The notes under the pieces were generated by a model that searched no databases, had not been told where the DNA came from, and saw only the letters and a program-made list of their open reading frames with translations. The translations under genes were made by a program, and so were the position numbers. From the NCBI GenBank assembly GCA_008933995.1, contig WARS01000030.1, positions 1,211,001 through 1,275,000 on the forward strand: 64,000 nucleotides of DNA, in the 5' to 3' direction. How positions within the stretch are numbered: the first letter of the stretch is position 1; each line of letters starts with the position of its first letter. This stretch comes from Datnioides undecimradiatus. Its lineage: Eukaryota > Chordata > Actinopteri > Lobotiformes > Datnioididae. Below are positions 41,501-55,745 of this stretch, piece by piece.

Positions 41501-43387
41501 CACGTCAGTCTTTTAATAACAGTAAGAGGCAGGGAATGAAGGGAAAGATAGAGTATTAGAGTATGTGGTGGATGAAACAGACATAACCTGGAGTAATGTA
41601 CGCCATGCAACAGTATCTATCTTTTATTAAGAACAGGATCTTGTCCACTTGTCCACGTGATATGACAATTGTAATATAGTTTCATTAACTACATTGTCCT
41701 GTGTGATGATCTTTACGCTGATGGCAGTAATTACATCTCCTAATATTCTCTAAGCTGTGGTCTGTCAAAATGAGATAATTAAAAAATTCTGGGCAGGTTC
41801 CCGTGGCTCTATCTTCATTGCATTGCATCTATCTTCATAGCTCTCTTCTGAGCAACAAAGCTCAAATGTAAGAAAATAAAATAAAAGTATGAAAATAGTG
41901 AAAAATACGTTTCATTACACAGTCCAATAATGAAATGTCTAATTACCGGAAATGCAAATCAATCTAAATGAAAGCCAATGTGAAGTCTTCAAAGTGCTTT
42001 CTACATCTGACCAAAGTTCCAAATCTCAGAACACTTTCAATAAAAATAAGTGGCAAATCCTCAGAACTGGGAAGGAATCAAAGAGTGTGAAAAATGATGG
42101 ACAAGTGGATTATTAAAATAGCTGCCAATTAATTTTCTGGTGACTGACTTATCTAACTGACTCAATTTCAATTTGGGTCATGTCTCACAACCAGGGGTGT
42201 GACAACAACTAATGCACTGGCACCATGTCAGTGCCAAAATTTAAATGTGTCAAATGTTTTAATTAAAGGAGTGTATGTTAACGTCCATGCTGCCTAACAT
42301 TTCATCACTCCTCAAGATTCAAGTCTGTTGCACTGTGTACCACACCCATAATCCCAGCTGGCTGTGGTCTGACAGTCTTGTGTACTTGGGACCAATGTAG
42401 GATGGCAATTGAGCACGCAGCAATAGCAGATCAAGTAGGGTTTGAATCCTGGGTGTGAACGGGTGTCAACCGACGACCTTGACTATACTTAGAGAGCGAA
42501 ACATTTCAGATAGTTTCCAGATCAAAACACTATTAAAGATGGTGTCCTCGACCCATTCGACCTTTAAGAATTTGATTCATGGAAACATAAACCTGTTGCT
42601 GTCACTGTCCCGGCTCTGTTTGAAAAGGTTACGCCAGGAATCAAAGCAACAGGAGGTGACAGTGCTAAGACAGTTTGCATGTGCTTACTTTGCTAAGTTT
42701 TTCAGATTCAGAGTCATGCTCATGTTCAAACTGAAAACAGCTTGCTTTAAAACATTTGTGTAATCAGCTCTATTTTAAAAAGGGCAAAAACAGACCCCAG
42801 TCCAGTCGATGAGTCAGTTTTGCATACATGGGCAATAAATGCTTGTGAGCAATATTCAACACTTCATGCTAATGCTAGCTGACTGTAGCCCTGAGCACTG
42901 AAAACAGTCAGTAGCACAGTTTCATTTTTCGCTGACTGCTGTTAGCCTTTCTGTTTAGTTCTCCAGTGTAAGAACAGGCTCCATCTGCTGAGGTTTATTG
43001 GATTGGCTGAAAGAAGAAGTATGTGGCTCAACTTTCCCTGAGACTCTACCACCAGCCTGTAGAATACACCACGGACAGAAACCTGACCCTCTCCTTATCT
43101 AGGAATCTTTGGAAATCCAAACAGGAAAATGACAGAAGAGCAATGTTGTGCAATGGAATGAGACAAATAGCAATGAAATCCACCATCCAACATTTTATAT
43201 ACCTATTTTTTTCCACTTGTATGGTTTGTATGCATGTAGAGCGTTTGGTGAGATGAACTTTCAAATTAGACATCTGACAAAAACAATATCAACTTCTCAG
43301 CTATTGGTTCAGAGATCAAAGTGAAGATGAGTTTCCAATTTGTCAGTCTGAGACTTGTTTTATTAACAATTAATTTAATGTTTTTAT

Positions 43388-43419
43388 TTAATTAATTAAT
43401 TAATTAATTAATTAATTAA
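43388..43419. repeat. (TTAA)n microsatellite
   Basis: Eight tandem TTAA units, seen directly. Confidence 0.9.
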
Positions 43420-46400
43420 GGGACTTACAGACATTTCTGTGTTTGCATTTGATTTCATCAAGGCAAAATGATGAATGGGACTAAACCGCATCTACAAGCA
43501 ATTATCCTACAGGGAGAAATAAAGAACCTGTTCTATTCTATCTGGAAAATGATGCTAACTCTTTCAAACACCAGAGAAGTACTTCAACTGCAGGGCCTGC
43601 TCTGCTCTGCTTTGTGGTTATTTTCCAAAGCAGATATGGGTTTTCAATCCAGAATGATCAGGAGTAACACTGGTAAATAAGATAAAATAACAACACAGAA
43701 ACAATAACATTTGTTTACTTATATTAAAACTCCCATAATGCTATACTGTCAAACCAACAGTGCCTGAGTAAACAATGGTAAGACAATGATATACCTGAAC
43801 AACCTTGATGAGTATTAATTTGTGTTTTGCTGAACTGTGAAACCTGCATATTCAGTTTTTCACTGCACACTCTAAACCTGGACAATTGTTTTACAAACCA
43901 ACTGATTCCAAAGCTATCACCAATAATTGTGTTCTAACAGCATTACACTAATATGCGGTTTCGAGAAAGGTCTGGACAACCTTACATTCTACATACTACA
44001 TTCAAACATGTGGACTTACCACAAGAGCAGCTCCTGGAATTCCACACAGTTATCAAGCATTTGATAACCTGGCGAATGAGGAAGCACACAATCACCGTAC
44101 ACATTGTTGCCCATTGCAACAGTAGATCCCACTTTCCTAAGAGTGAGCTACAAATTAGCCCACAATGTCATCATATGAAACACTATTAATGTGCATACAG
44201 GGCACACAGGTGAATGACAAGAAACTGATGGAGAAAAAGCTTTATTATAAAAATATTCACAAAAATAATCCCACAAGCAATGTGTCCCGGAAAAATTCAG
44301 ATATACTTCAGAGAGCAGCCCCTGAGGAGCAGCAGTGGAGCATTGAAGAAGTCCTGGTTAAGGAAAGAAGCACAAGAGCAAAGCTGATGTCTGCCCAAGC
44401 TAATGAGTTTAGCACAGAGCTACAGATCACATTTTACAGACAGATTAGCCTACTGCCTTAATCACCATACCTGTTGATGATTCGCCCGCCAACCTTGCGA
44501 AACTCAGTCAAACAAAAATCACTTTGTAGAAATAAAAAGGCTCAGTAAATACCTTTGAAACCATTTTGGACGACAATGTCGTTTCCTTGTTTTCTGTTAG
44601 TTTAGATTAGTTTCTGATCTGACATCAGATCACTGTTCCTCTTTTGAACCAGGAAAGACAGAGGGTGATATTTCTAGGAAAAGGATGAGGAGGAAAGAAG
44701 AGTAGGCCTGAGGAAGCAGTTTGATATTTAGGCCTTTAGTGTGCCTCAGGGCTGTGTGATGCTAACTAGAATACCAGAGGAAGCAGAGCCAAGATCAGTT
44801 CAGAGATTAATCCCTACAAGGCGCAAACAAGGAAACAAGGCAAAAACAATGTTGTTAAAATACTTTTGAAGGTTGTTAACCAAGTTTAAAGATTATTACA
44901 GATAATTTATTTCCAAGATCTGCTCTAGAGCTCAAGAGAATCTACAAAAGCAAAACTAGTTTTCTGAAAAGAGGGTCTGCTCGTCTGTAGGCTAACACAT
45001 CACAACTGTGCACACTGACAAGGGCAAATGATGTAAGGAGAGATTGCCTGTTTGCAGTCTCTAAGGTTTTTTTCCTAGTGCTTAATGTAATGCAAATAGT
45101 TATGTCATTGAACTAGCTGTTCTACGATAAATCTAATGTTACATATCCTGCACTGCGTGTTCATTTTGTATACTTATATACATCATTTTTATGCCTGATC
45201 ATCATTCTGTCACATATGGTGAAAATGTTTAAATGTTGAAAATGCAACTCAGAAAGAAAAGCCCCTACAGCAACACGTAAAAATTAATTCATTGATATTT
45301 CATTCAATCAACACATGGTGTGGTTCATACGTCGGATATTCTGAGAAACAGATTAGCAGGGCCCACTTATGATTAAGTGAATCCTGATATTCATTGGTTT
45401 AAAGCAGATAATGAGCAGCCCATCTGCAAAGCATCAAATCCTCATTAATAGATGGCACAGTAGGCTAACAGTCAGTGTCAGTGTCAGCACATGAATGCTA
45501 ACGTCAGCTAGTTTATCTTCTGCTTTAGTTTCAGAAATGATGTTTAAAAAGCTACATTGCAAGACTTTGGTGTACTCAACTGGCCTTCACCCCACCAACA
45601 CATTAGAGGGGTGCCAAATGCCAGTTAATGACTGTGTAGCATACACATCAAGTATACTGACAAAAAAAAAAGGTCTCCTAATGTTTTTGGCCACAATTTT
45701 GTCGTTGGCCGATTTGTCCTGGGTCTGCTCTGGGATCAGTGGTAGCGATAGCCGCACTGCAACATAAGTCCTTCTAACCAGATCAGAGGTGACACTAAAG
45801 GTTATTCCAGGCCGGGTTTTGAGCACCAGAGATAGACAGTGAGCCTGCTGAACTCCATGGCTTTGGTGGCCTCAATCCAGTCACCACACACACACACGCA
45901 CCTTTTTATTGACTGATTCTAAAAACATTATACTGTCAATATTTTAACTGCAACAGCGTGGAATGGAGGAAGAACAAAATCAGCCACTTTTGGGGAGAGA
46001 GGAGATGATCCAAAAAGAAAAAAAACACCTGTTCCAGCTGTCAGAAACCTTTATTCTTTATGTAGCTGGGGCTGGCCAATATGACCTAAAGCCTAGATTT
46101 CCTCAATAACAATTAATAAATGACAACAATGTGTGAAGGGATCACTATGCAAGTCAAATCCTGGGTAAATCTGGAACGTTAACAGACACATCTGAATAAC
46201 GTGCATTGTGTTTAACAACTGAATTGAATATTCATGCAGGTTTCTTCCCATCTGTTGCAAATTTGAAAATGGCTCATCTGCATCTCAGAAAATCAATTTA
46301 GTACTAATTAGGTGTACAGTTAATATGTTAATTCAATTAATTTAACTTGCTCGCATCAAGTACTAGTGGAACAGACAGAGAGAATGGAGACAACAGTGAA

Positions 46401-47326
46401 AATACAGCAGCAGCTACTGCATGCGCTGCACAAACACAGCCGTGCATGATGAGATTAATGACAAGAGGTCTAAAAAACATAACCACCTGATTGGTTTGCA
46501 AGACATGATGTAAAACTTGTGAATGTAAACTTAGTATTGAAGGTTTTTAAAGACGCTGCATGAGGTGTCATCATGTTTTGCAGTAGTTTAGAGTCGATTA
46601 GAAGAAGATGTTTTACACAGATCTATTGCTCCTGAAGTCCAGTGTCCTAAAACCATCGTCTGCAGCTGTATAAATAAACTATGGCAGAGAGTACGGACAG
46701 CCTGATGTTCTCTGCAGCCTCAGTACTGTACACCAGATGTTAGAAAAACACGCTCTTATGTAATGTTATTAACTCACCACATGAATGGCACCAACACGCT
46801 CTGTTGAACACATACATAAGGGTGATCCCTGTCTAGAAGTCACAGCTTGGGGATGATCCAGCTGCATCCGTCTCCGCTGGGATCAGGATTTTCCCGGCCG
46901 TGCTGAGGTGGATCAAAACAGGAGGCAGTAGAAGTTTCTGCTTTAATTCAGTATTACGAATTACACTGTGCACAGCGTAATGGCTGTAGACTAACGACTG
47001 CATCAGCATTTAGATTGGTTTCCTATACGTGTCCCATTCAGTACATAATTTTATCTGACCCCAGTTACAGTCTTTCATGTTTCCATTATAGAATAAATCA
47101 ATAAATATCAATCAAAGCTTCCTTCTTGTTATTTTACATTGCATTGCAGATGCGGTGTCCCCTGTTGTTGCTAGCTGGCTGTAGGCTCTGACTCTGGACC
47201 TTGTCCTTCCAAAAAAACAGTTCTCAGGATCAATACGTCAAAAAAATATGCTATTAGAGTGTGAGAGCATCACCCTTTACTACTGTCCAGGCAATATGAG
47301 CACACAAACAACCTCACTAAGCAGAA

Positions 47327-47352
47327 ACACACACACACACACACACACACAC
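47327..47352. repeat. (AC)n microsatellite
   Basis: About thirteen AC units. Confidence 0.9.
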
Positions 47353-48841
47353 AGATACAGCTTCCACATGCATGCTTCTGCCTTTCTACCTCGAACTGCC
47401 AAACCTGCAACATGTCAATACTCATGCACAGCCAAATACGAGGCTGTAGCTACAGAATGCTAGCTATACAGTACGTGAGCAGGTAAGACACTGACTGAGC
47501 AGCAGTGACTTTGCTCCAATCTGCACTCACTGTCCTGTGTCAGAAGAACAGAAACAGCTGTCTCAGCTTATTTAAAGGCTTCCAATACCATCATCACTGC
47601 TGTGTTTTCACAGTAAAAGCCTCTGACTATGTTAATGCATTTTAATGAGCTGCATGCAGTTAATGGTTAAATATTAGCATTGTTGATTGTGGATAGTGAA
47701 TGGCAGCTCACAACTGTAAATGACCAGAGAGAAACACATTGAATGTGGAAGGGGGTTTGTTTGGCTGATACCTGATCTGCTTAAACAAAGTCAGCATCTT
47801 TACTGATATGAGTGACTGGAACAGTGCACGACTTCCAGTGACACGGGCTGATTTGTTAGTTCAACTGCAGTCGCAACATTAATCTGCTGATGGTTCAGAA
47901 TCAAGTTGAAACTTAAATGCATGTGTGCAGAAATTGAACTGTGTCTGTTCAAGTTCTGCAGCTTCATATGGTGATCAACCCCGAGCTTCATCAGAGCCGT
48001 CTCAAAAATGTATTTCAGCAGCTAAACCTTCTGTTTCCTCTGTCAACACAAATCAGTAGTTGAACAGCTTCCCCTCCTCTCAACAATATCGCCTGTTTTC
48101 CCCTCTCACTAATTCCAGCTCCTTCTTATTTTGTTAAATTTATATTAAAAATAGTTACAATATGAATTATTTTATTAATTGTGTGAGGAATGTGTAAAAG
48201 AGATAGATATGTTTGGGTCATCGGTTCATTTATATGCATTCAGCACCACTATCATAGCAGACAGTGCTATACATCACACTATAAACAAGAGGAAAATAGT
48301 TTTAATGTTCATGTTTGGTTGTTCTGAAAGTCAACCAAACCAAACTGAGTAAAGTCAGTTACACAGCAGCATCTACAGAAAGCTGCTGGGCATTGAACCA
48401 AGTAAGATTATGACAGCAAAACCCATGAGTGCATTGAAGTGACAGCCGGTATACTTTATTCCAGAGGAGGACAGATACACTCCAAGCATCCAAGACACAC
48501 ACATAGAAGCTTGAAGCGACGATCATCATGCGGAGCAGAGCTGCTGTTGACCTGATGTAATGTAGGCCAGTGGCTTTCAAGACTGACAGGGGGACCAGGT
48601 TTCTTACCCTCCAACAGTGACTATTTGCAGCATTTGTTCATTAATTAATTTCCAGGCAGGAGCATTGATGTAACCATTTGGTGTTCCACTTCTGTGCCGT
48701 GTGGACAGAACCATAGGAACACTCGCCTTTGTTTTCCTGGGGTGGCAAAGTAGAAAGGTTTAACATCTCTAATCTGATTGGGGCAGCCATCTGGAAAACC
48801 CCTTCCCCCCATCCAACACTCTGCATGCATCCACCCATGCG

Positions 48842-48868
48842 CACACACACACACACACACACACACAC
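48842..48868. repeat. (CA)n microsatellite
   Basis: About thirteen CA units. It generates cysteine/valine-rich spurious frames on the minus strand. Confidence 0.9.
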
Positions 48869-51800
48869 GCCACCGCTGCATTTGTCACCCCTTATTAACC
48901 CATATATGACCCGTCATTTGACATCTACCTTTCCATCATATGAGAGGGCCAGCCAAAAAACAAAGAATGGAGTATTTCAAGAACTTCAGTCGAACAGTGT
49001 ACAGACTGCAGTGTGTACTCCTTTACAGTACAAGTGTTTCACAGGCAGGTTAGCACTAAACACAACCAGTGATGGGATCTTTATTTCTAATACTTGTGCA
49101 CCTTTATAGTTTCCATCTTGTTTGGAAACTGACTTGACACTAAAGCAGTGCAACATGCTGAACCAAGCTTTCATCCCTGTGAGGTCACCACTTAGTGTAG
49201 TAACGTAAGTAGGGTTGCTTCTACGCTCAGAGGCTACAGCCAACATACTATCCATTATTCATGCACGCTTTAAACACACTGCCACACACACTCATTTAAA
49301 TGAAGCATTACGTGGAAAACGGCATACTCAGTATTGACCGGCTAAAACATAGTTCAGATCAGTTGTCCCAACCTCTCTCCTGCATGCTAACTGCCACTGG
49401 TGTGCAACCTTATCAAAATGTAGCAATGTAATCACATTAAAAGTAAATGAGTTGATCAATACAACAATAATTTAAGAATATAAGAACTGAATATACATTC
49501 AGTTCAGTGATATAGACAGATCATGGCACTCATTATTCTTATTGTACTAACAGAGAGAGACTGGCCCAGATATTCTTGAAGAGTAAAAAGTATCTGATCC
49601 ATGCATCAATGGGCTAATCAGTGATTCAGCCCCGCCGCTCGCTCCCTCATCACTCTGTGTCTGCATCAACAGTGCAGCACAGCTCTGTCAGTGGACTGCT
49701 CCAGATTCTAGATCTTCATGCTGCCAAGGCATTGAGGATGGAGCTGGAGGAGGAGGACACAGTGGGAGGAAGGCTAACATAGCTGAACATGACTCGGTGC
49801 ACTGCATGTGGTGGCTAGCGTTCATTTCTTGCTTGGCGCGGATCAGTTGTAACATTTAGATCCTGTTATAAACCCTATCCAGCTGAAAGCGATGCAACTG
49901 GTCTCAATTCAGCAGCAACCTGGTTCGTGAATAAAGAGTTCCACATCATGTCAGTTTCTTTGTTTCACCATAGACGCATGGAATATGGGAAGTTACAAGT
50001 TTAAATGCACAGTTCCTGGTTTACGCCACACTCACCATTGAGATGAACGTTAACACATCAGACGTGTTTCCATCCATATCCATATCCATCCAAAATGATA
50101 TCCAAACATATTGAATAGATACTACAGCAACTTCTTTCTTCCCAGGTGGTAAACTATGTCATGCACAGTACTCCACTTCACTGAGACCAAGACCTGACTT
50201 CTGGTTGCCCACCTGAAGGTGCTCTCACGCTCACCTGGACTGAGCAATCCACCATTTTCAACCAGTCAACCGGTCATACTCTTTCATTACTGTCAGCCAA
50301 TCTCATCTGCAGACCCAAACCAACAATGCGTTAGTCCTTCTCCCAATACCTTCTAACATCTCCACTTGTACCCGCCTCTCAGCTCCTATCTTTTCAGCAG
50401 CTGTATAATCCTGCTGGAACAAGGACATCAACAGATCAGACACATCCAATCAAAGTGAAAGAATTAACACTTGCCTGTGTCACAGACTGTGACTACATTT
50501 AGGAGTTTGTAACGGAAATCACAACAGATATAGATTCAGGCACATACAGGTCATGTGTTAGGTGGAAACGAGGCTCAGCAGACAGGCCTGCTCCTTCTCA
50601 GATACACTTTGCAGGGCCGCGACATGACAGCTGTATATAGCTCTTTACATCCACCTCACAGTCACATTCTTAGAGGTTCTCAGGACGGGTGACGAGCCAG
50701 CAGGCACCCTGGACAGTCACCGCTGAGCAATGACAGGGTTGCACAGATACAACCATTCAGACTTAAATTGGTAAGCCTCGTTTGATTCCTGAGAAAACTG
50801 ACATATTTTGGAGAAAAAAAGGAAAGGACTCATAAATAATAAGATTTTTGTGGTGAATGACTGCATGTTAACCACGCTGGTAGCCTGTAATTTCACCTGC
50901 TTCCAACCGGATGTTTAGAAATTCAAAATCTATTTTGGTGAACCACCCAAAGCCAGTCTATACATGAGGAAACAGTGTGCTTCATAACGAGAAGAAGCTA
51001 ACAACACTCATAATGTATTTCTGCCCCGCTACCAATAAATGCAGGGCTCTAGCGATGAAAATGAAATTTACTTCACATTTTGTGTTGCACATCTCAGCGA
51101 CATCATTGCAATATTGACTGTCAGAGGGATATCATGGCTGGATACAGTGACTGTACGGTGACTTAATGTTGCTGTTGCATCAAATTGAGAGCAGAGCAGA
51201 GCCTTTTATAAAAAGTTCCCTGAGAAAAAGGATAAAGCTGAATTATTATTCGTCATGTGAAATTCTTGTTAGCAGTCTTGATGATTTGAGGTATCTGCCC
51301 TGTTTTTGCTTGTGCGCAGAGCAGGCTAACGGTAAGCTATTGGAGTGACTGAGTGGGCGAGTGAGAGTGAGGGAATGGGCGGTGCAGCGGCAGTCAGGGG
51401 GGACAGACAGGTGTGCGGTGTGTGTGGAGATCAGCATGGAGTCAGCTGATTTAACTCTACTCTCTGATCTTCTCATATGAACTAAATAAAACAGTTGATG
51501 ATCAGTGATGACCTGTCTTTTCCAACCTGGGATGGTCAACATTCATTTTGAGACAGCTCAAGGAGAATGGTGAAAAAAAAAAAAGAAAAGTTAAGAGCCC
51601 TGAAGTGTGATCAAATCCCTGTCAACTGTTCCTGGACGCTGCAGTCCTGGACACTGAAGCTCTGGTGTAAGCCAGGAAAACCCCTGACTGTTTGTGTTTG
51701 CATTGACGAAATGATCTAGCATTACTCATCAAGACTGCGGGCAGAAGCAGTGCCCGGTCAGCAAAGGTTCTCGCTGTGGCCCTGACGTAAAAGTTCCAAG

Positions 51801-54800
51801 ACTTTTTCTCGACACTGACATCAGGTTAAAGGCCCTGAACAATCCAAAACATTTACGCATCACGCTGCAGACAAGGTGATGTCTCATCAGCCTGACTGTA
51901 CAACACGGACGCACTGAAATGATGGTGTTATGCAATCAACTGCACAGACACATCAACAGATTCATTATTATTAACGGTTACCATGGCAGAATGACTAGGA
52001 AGCCTGACGACAGAGGGGCCATAGGACAGGTTTTTAGTATCAACTGCCACACACTACAGCATTATTTAGGATGGCACTGTAAACAGCTGCTGTTCTTTGC
52101 ATTAGACACATTCACTCGGTATATGACGCTGGTACTTTGGCACACGTGCACTTCTTGTTTGGTTTATAAAACAAACAACTGTTCAGATGCTGGATACTCA
52201 GACTGTTTGTAAGGTTATTAACATAATTCCTTAAATAGAGACCAGGGACTTTATCTGAACCGCATTGGGTAACAGGCCTTTGTTTGCAGCAGCAGGCTTG
52301 TGTTACAGACGAGCATTCATTCGTACCTCACTCAGTTTGATAAGCATTATTGCTCATGCTATGATAAGCATTGCAGAATAAGCTGCAGCTCTCAGTGATG
52401 TCAACCCTTTAAAACCATTCAACATCGAGGACAGGAACTGAAAACAAATGTCCCAGCCACCTCCCTCAGGATTAAAACTATAACCCAGCACAAAATAAAA
52501 CAATTACTGACATAAACCACCATGTTCTGAAGGGACACAGGACAAACACTGACAAAAAACATTTACGTTTTGGAACATTAAAGAACAAACTTGACAATCT
52601 ACTCAAACTCAAGGCATGATGGAAACATGGGCTGTTGTTAGAACATTTGATCTGCTCCTCTTTGCACCGTTAAAGTGACTGCATTACACCGTTAATACAA
52701 CCTAAACACTGCCTGGGTCTGTTTCAAATTAAAAGTCCTCCAGTGTTTCAGTGGACAGCAGCATCCACTTCTTATCAAGACTTCTATTGTAAAGTCATGG
52801 AAACACATTATGCTTAGTTGGCACGTACATGTTGACAGGCACAGGGAAATTAACCTGTATTTGGGGGCTGGCTTTAACTGTTTGGGTTGACCACACCCCC
52901 AAGCACCTGGTTTTTCAATGACTACCAATTTTTAAATATATACACCATATTTATAATATGGTATCACCATCCTGAGTTAAAAGCAATGGCTAAATAAATG
53001 CTCAGTCCATCAACAGTGCCCTAACCCTTTGGAATCTGTTGCAACAGCATGATGATGATGTGTACTGTATACTATTCATCATGTACTACATCCAACTTTA
53101 CTATAAAATACATGAATACATCAATAATCATAGTTGTGTTTCGAGACATTCAAATCATTATGGATCAGGATAAATTAGTCAGGTTAGTAGATATTAACGG
53201 CCTCCACAGTCTCGTACAGTAAAGTAAGTAAACAAATGCTGAGGGCGATATTTAGCCTGGTTCAAGTCGTCTGACCAGGCACCACGGCAGGGCTGCAAAC
53301 GGGGCAAAACAGGAAATTGCCCTGGGCCCCAAAACTCCAGTGGCTCCAAAAGCTCCAGGCTTACTGCGCGTCAGCTGGTTTGTGCTGATTTCATTAATCA
53401 TTTGTTTGGAAGCATGCACAATTAGCTGACGGGACAATACGGCCAAGGCCTCAGTTATATAAGGGTGAACTGTATACGATGAGGCCTTTATTATTTTAAT
53501 TTCATGCTCATATATTGAATATCTAATATATTTTAATATGTCGCTACAGAGCAAACCTGGAGACAGGTTTTCTAATATAGAAAAATAGAAAAAATGTAAG
53601 GAGATATGTTAATAGAGCCCCAGCAGCTAATTTCACTGCAGATCCCCTCAGAGATGAATCCAGCCATGCTCAGTTTTTGGATGCACGCTGTGCACGCTCC
53701 GATTTCACCGAAGCTGTCGCTGCCGGGAAAGATGGATAACAAAATGTTTTCCAGAACATGGGTAAAGTCTGCATCATGAAAAACGAATGTCTGATGGAAA
53801 AATGTATTTGACTGAGAGTCAGTAGAGGTATCTCATCATCACATATTGTTTGATGATGTTTTGTTTTGGACGTCCTTTCAACCAGCAGTTAAATAAGCCA
53901 TTCATTAAAATTAGGACTAATCAATAAATTTGTAGAAAATTAAACTACCACCTAGAAAAGCTTTCATCGTGTAACATGTCTGTTAGCTACACCGTGTTAG
54001 TCAGGTTAGCCCCAGGTACAACTCGTACAGTGAGTGAATGTCAGAAATGCACAAATGCATGTGAGAATCTGAGCTAGAGGATCTTCTGTTTTCAATTATA
54101 TCTGTTGTGCGGGAGCATTCCGGTCAGGAAGCGACAGCGACACTGAACAGACTCCCAACTCTGTCCAACTGAAGCCCTACATGTCCCAGGCAAACAATCA
54201 AGCATGCTACACCATTCTTAGTGTCATCACTTGCAAGTGTACACATGTGCATTTAGTCTATTTTGACTGCTCTAACCAAATCATCTATGGCTTTTCCATT
54301 GCCCAAATGATCACAAGCTGCAGCTGTCCAGGAATTATCCACTCTGCACCTACGGTTGGACTTCCAGGGCAACAGACTGTTACTGAAACACGTAATACTT
54401 GACAAAAATCTTTACTGAGCTAAAAAACTAAACAAAACTTAAAACCACTCAGCCGACTGTAATCATCCATTCAAGGTGATCGTACATGTTCAACCTTTAG
54501 ACAATATTCTTAGGAATTTGATTAGAAACATAGAGGTCAGTAACTCTTGGAGGGAATAAAGGAAAATTACCAATATCTGTGGGTTATTTTAAGTATTGCA
54601 ACCCATGCAGCAAAGTTTAGATTTTCCAAACTAAATGAGAAACTGAAAAAATATCCTGATTATTCAGTTTTTCCTGCAAATCCTACAGGACAAGCCGTTA
54701 CCTCAAAGCTAAGGTGCACATCAAATTGTCAATTTTAGTGCACTCATACAGAAAGTGTATATCCAGAGTATTGATATAAGATATATTTCATCAGTTGAAA

Positions 54801-55164
54801 CCTAGGTATCCAATTGGGACCAGTATAGAAGCATTTAAAACTATATTCGAGCAGATGCCCTTTCCCAAAACAAAATAATCATCATCTGCAGCAGATACAA
54901 AAAAATAATGTCACACATTAGAATGAAACAGGGTGGAAACAGGAGTGTCTGACCAGGGACTGGAGACAAAAGTCAGCACATCACTTAAAAAGTCTGACCA
55001 CGTTTGACACCCCTGAAATCTAAAACTCCACTCCCTGCACCAGGGAAGCATCTCCTGCAATCTATTGTCACTGCAGCTGAAATGGACAGTGTCCGCTCAG
55101 TGAGCGTGACTGGACATGTGTCAGCAGCTGCACATTAGCGGTTGACACAAAAACTAACTCTACC

Positions 55165-55186
55165 TGCGTGCGCGCGCGCGTGCGTG
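55165..55186. repeat. alternating TG/CG tract (possible Z-DNA)
   Basis: A 22-bp purine-pyrimidine alternating run containing (CG)5, in CpG-dense DNA about 0.4-0.6 kb from the inferred promoter at 55.7 kb. Confidence 0.7.
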
Positions 55187-55596
55187 ACGGCGTGTGCGCG
55201 CCGGCGGTGGTGGTGCAATGCAATGCCAAACCCCCACCGATACAGCAGCTCAGCCATGGATGTATTAAGGCACGGAATGTCTCTGTGTTCCTGAGCTGGA
55301 AGCTAGCTGTGAAGCGCCACAGCAGAACTCCGACAACGGTTTATACAACCCAGCACCGAATAACCCCCACCTCCACCCACTACTCAGCTCCACCGACATA
55401 TACTGCGTTAAATGAATTTGCCTTGGCTGCTGCCTGTATGTCAGTATGCCGAACAATAGCCATATTTTCGACATGACTGGAAATGAAAAAAAAACAGGTC
55501 ATGCGCACCGTCAGCGGCTTCAGTAACGTTTCAGTCATTATGTGTGTGGCAGGCCGCCAGGTAAGCATCACACCTAAGCTAGTTAGCCGCCCTTAC

Positions 55597-55745
55597 CTGG
55601 ATTTCCAGCTCCAGAAGACAAAGGATGCTGCAGCGGTTTCTCTCCGTTAGGTCGGTGCGTCTGTTCGGCCTGACAGCATCCTGTTCCCAGCCAGCAGCTC
55701 CGCTGTCAGACTGGACGTCAACAAAACAGGCGCTTCCGGTCAAAG
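55597..55745 (-). other. candidate leader exon, possibly exon 1 of fam110b
   Basis: The minus strand has a strong donor, ATCCAG|GTAAGG, at 55597/55596, preceded by CpG-rich sequence. One frame is open through the stretch but has no ATG, so it is probably untranslated. The start near 55745 is placed by the ETS site. fam110b is the only minus-strand gene found downstream, hence the tentative link. A different gene cannot be excluded. Confidence 0.4.
55713..55739 (-). promoter_or_regulatory. CRE-like and ETS sites of a CpG-rich promoter
   Basis: On the minus strand TGACGTCC (55720-55713) is one base from the CRE consensus, and CCGGAAG (55739-55733) is an ETS core. Both lie within about 30 bp beside the candidate leader exon. 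There is no TATA box at the expected place. Confidence 0.4.

Larger units (their letters stand above)
27702..55596 (-). other. long noncoding interval, inferred 5' intron(s) of fam110b
   Basis: No conserved exon recognised in about 28 kb on either strand apart from transposon remnants. If the leader exon at 55597-55745 belongs to fam110b, this is its first intron. Mammalian FAM110B also has distant untranslated exons, as far as I recall. Microsatellites are common. Weak open frames such as 44165-44461 could not be assigned. Confidence 0.3.

Noticed and set aside
42425-42445. 'gggtttgaatcctggg', a B-box-like string
   Set aside because: No A-box or SINE body recognised around it.
44165-44461. 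98-codon frame with an EEQQWSIEEVLVKERS stretch
   Set aside because: Looks faintly protein-like but has no recognised homologue, splice signals or codon bias strong enough to report.
53280-53360. 'cagggctgcaaacggggc ... gggccccaaaactcc' resembling hAT transposon ends
   Set aside because: No matching inverted end, target duplication or transposase fragment could be found.
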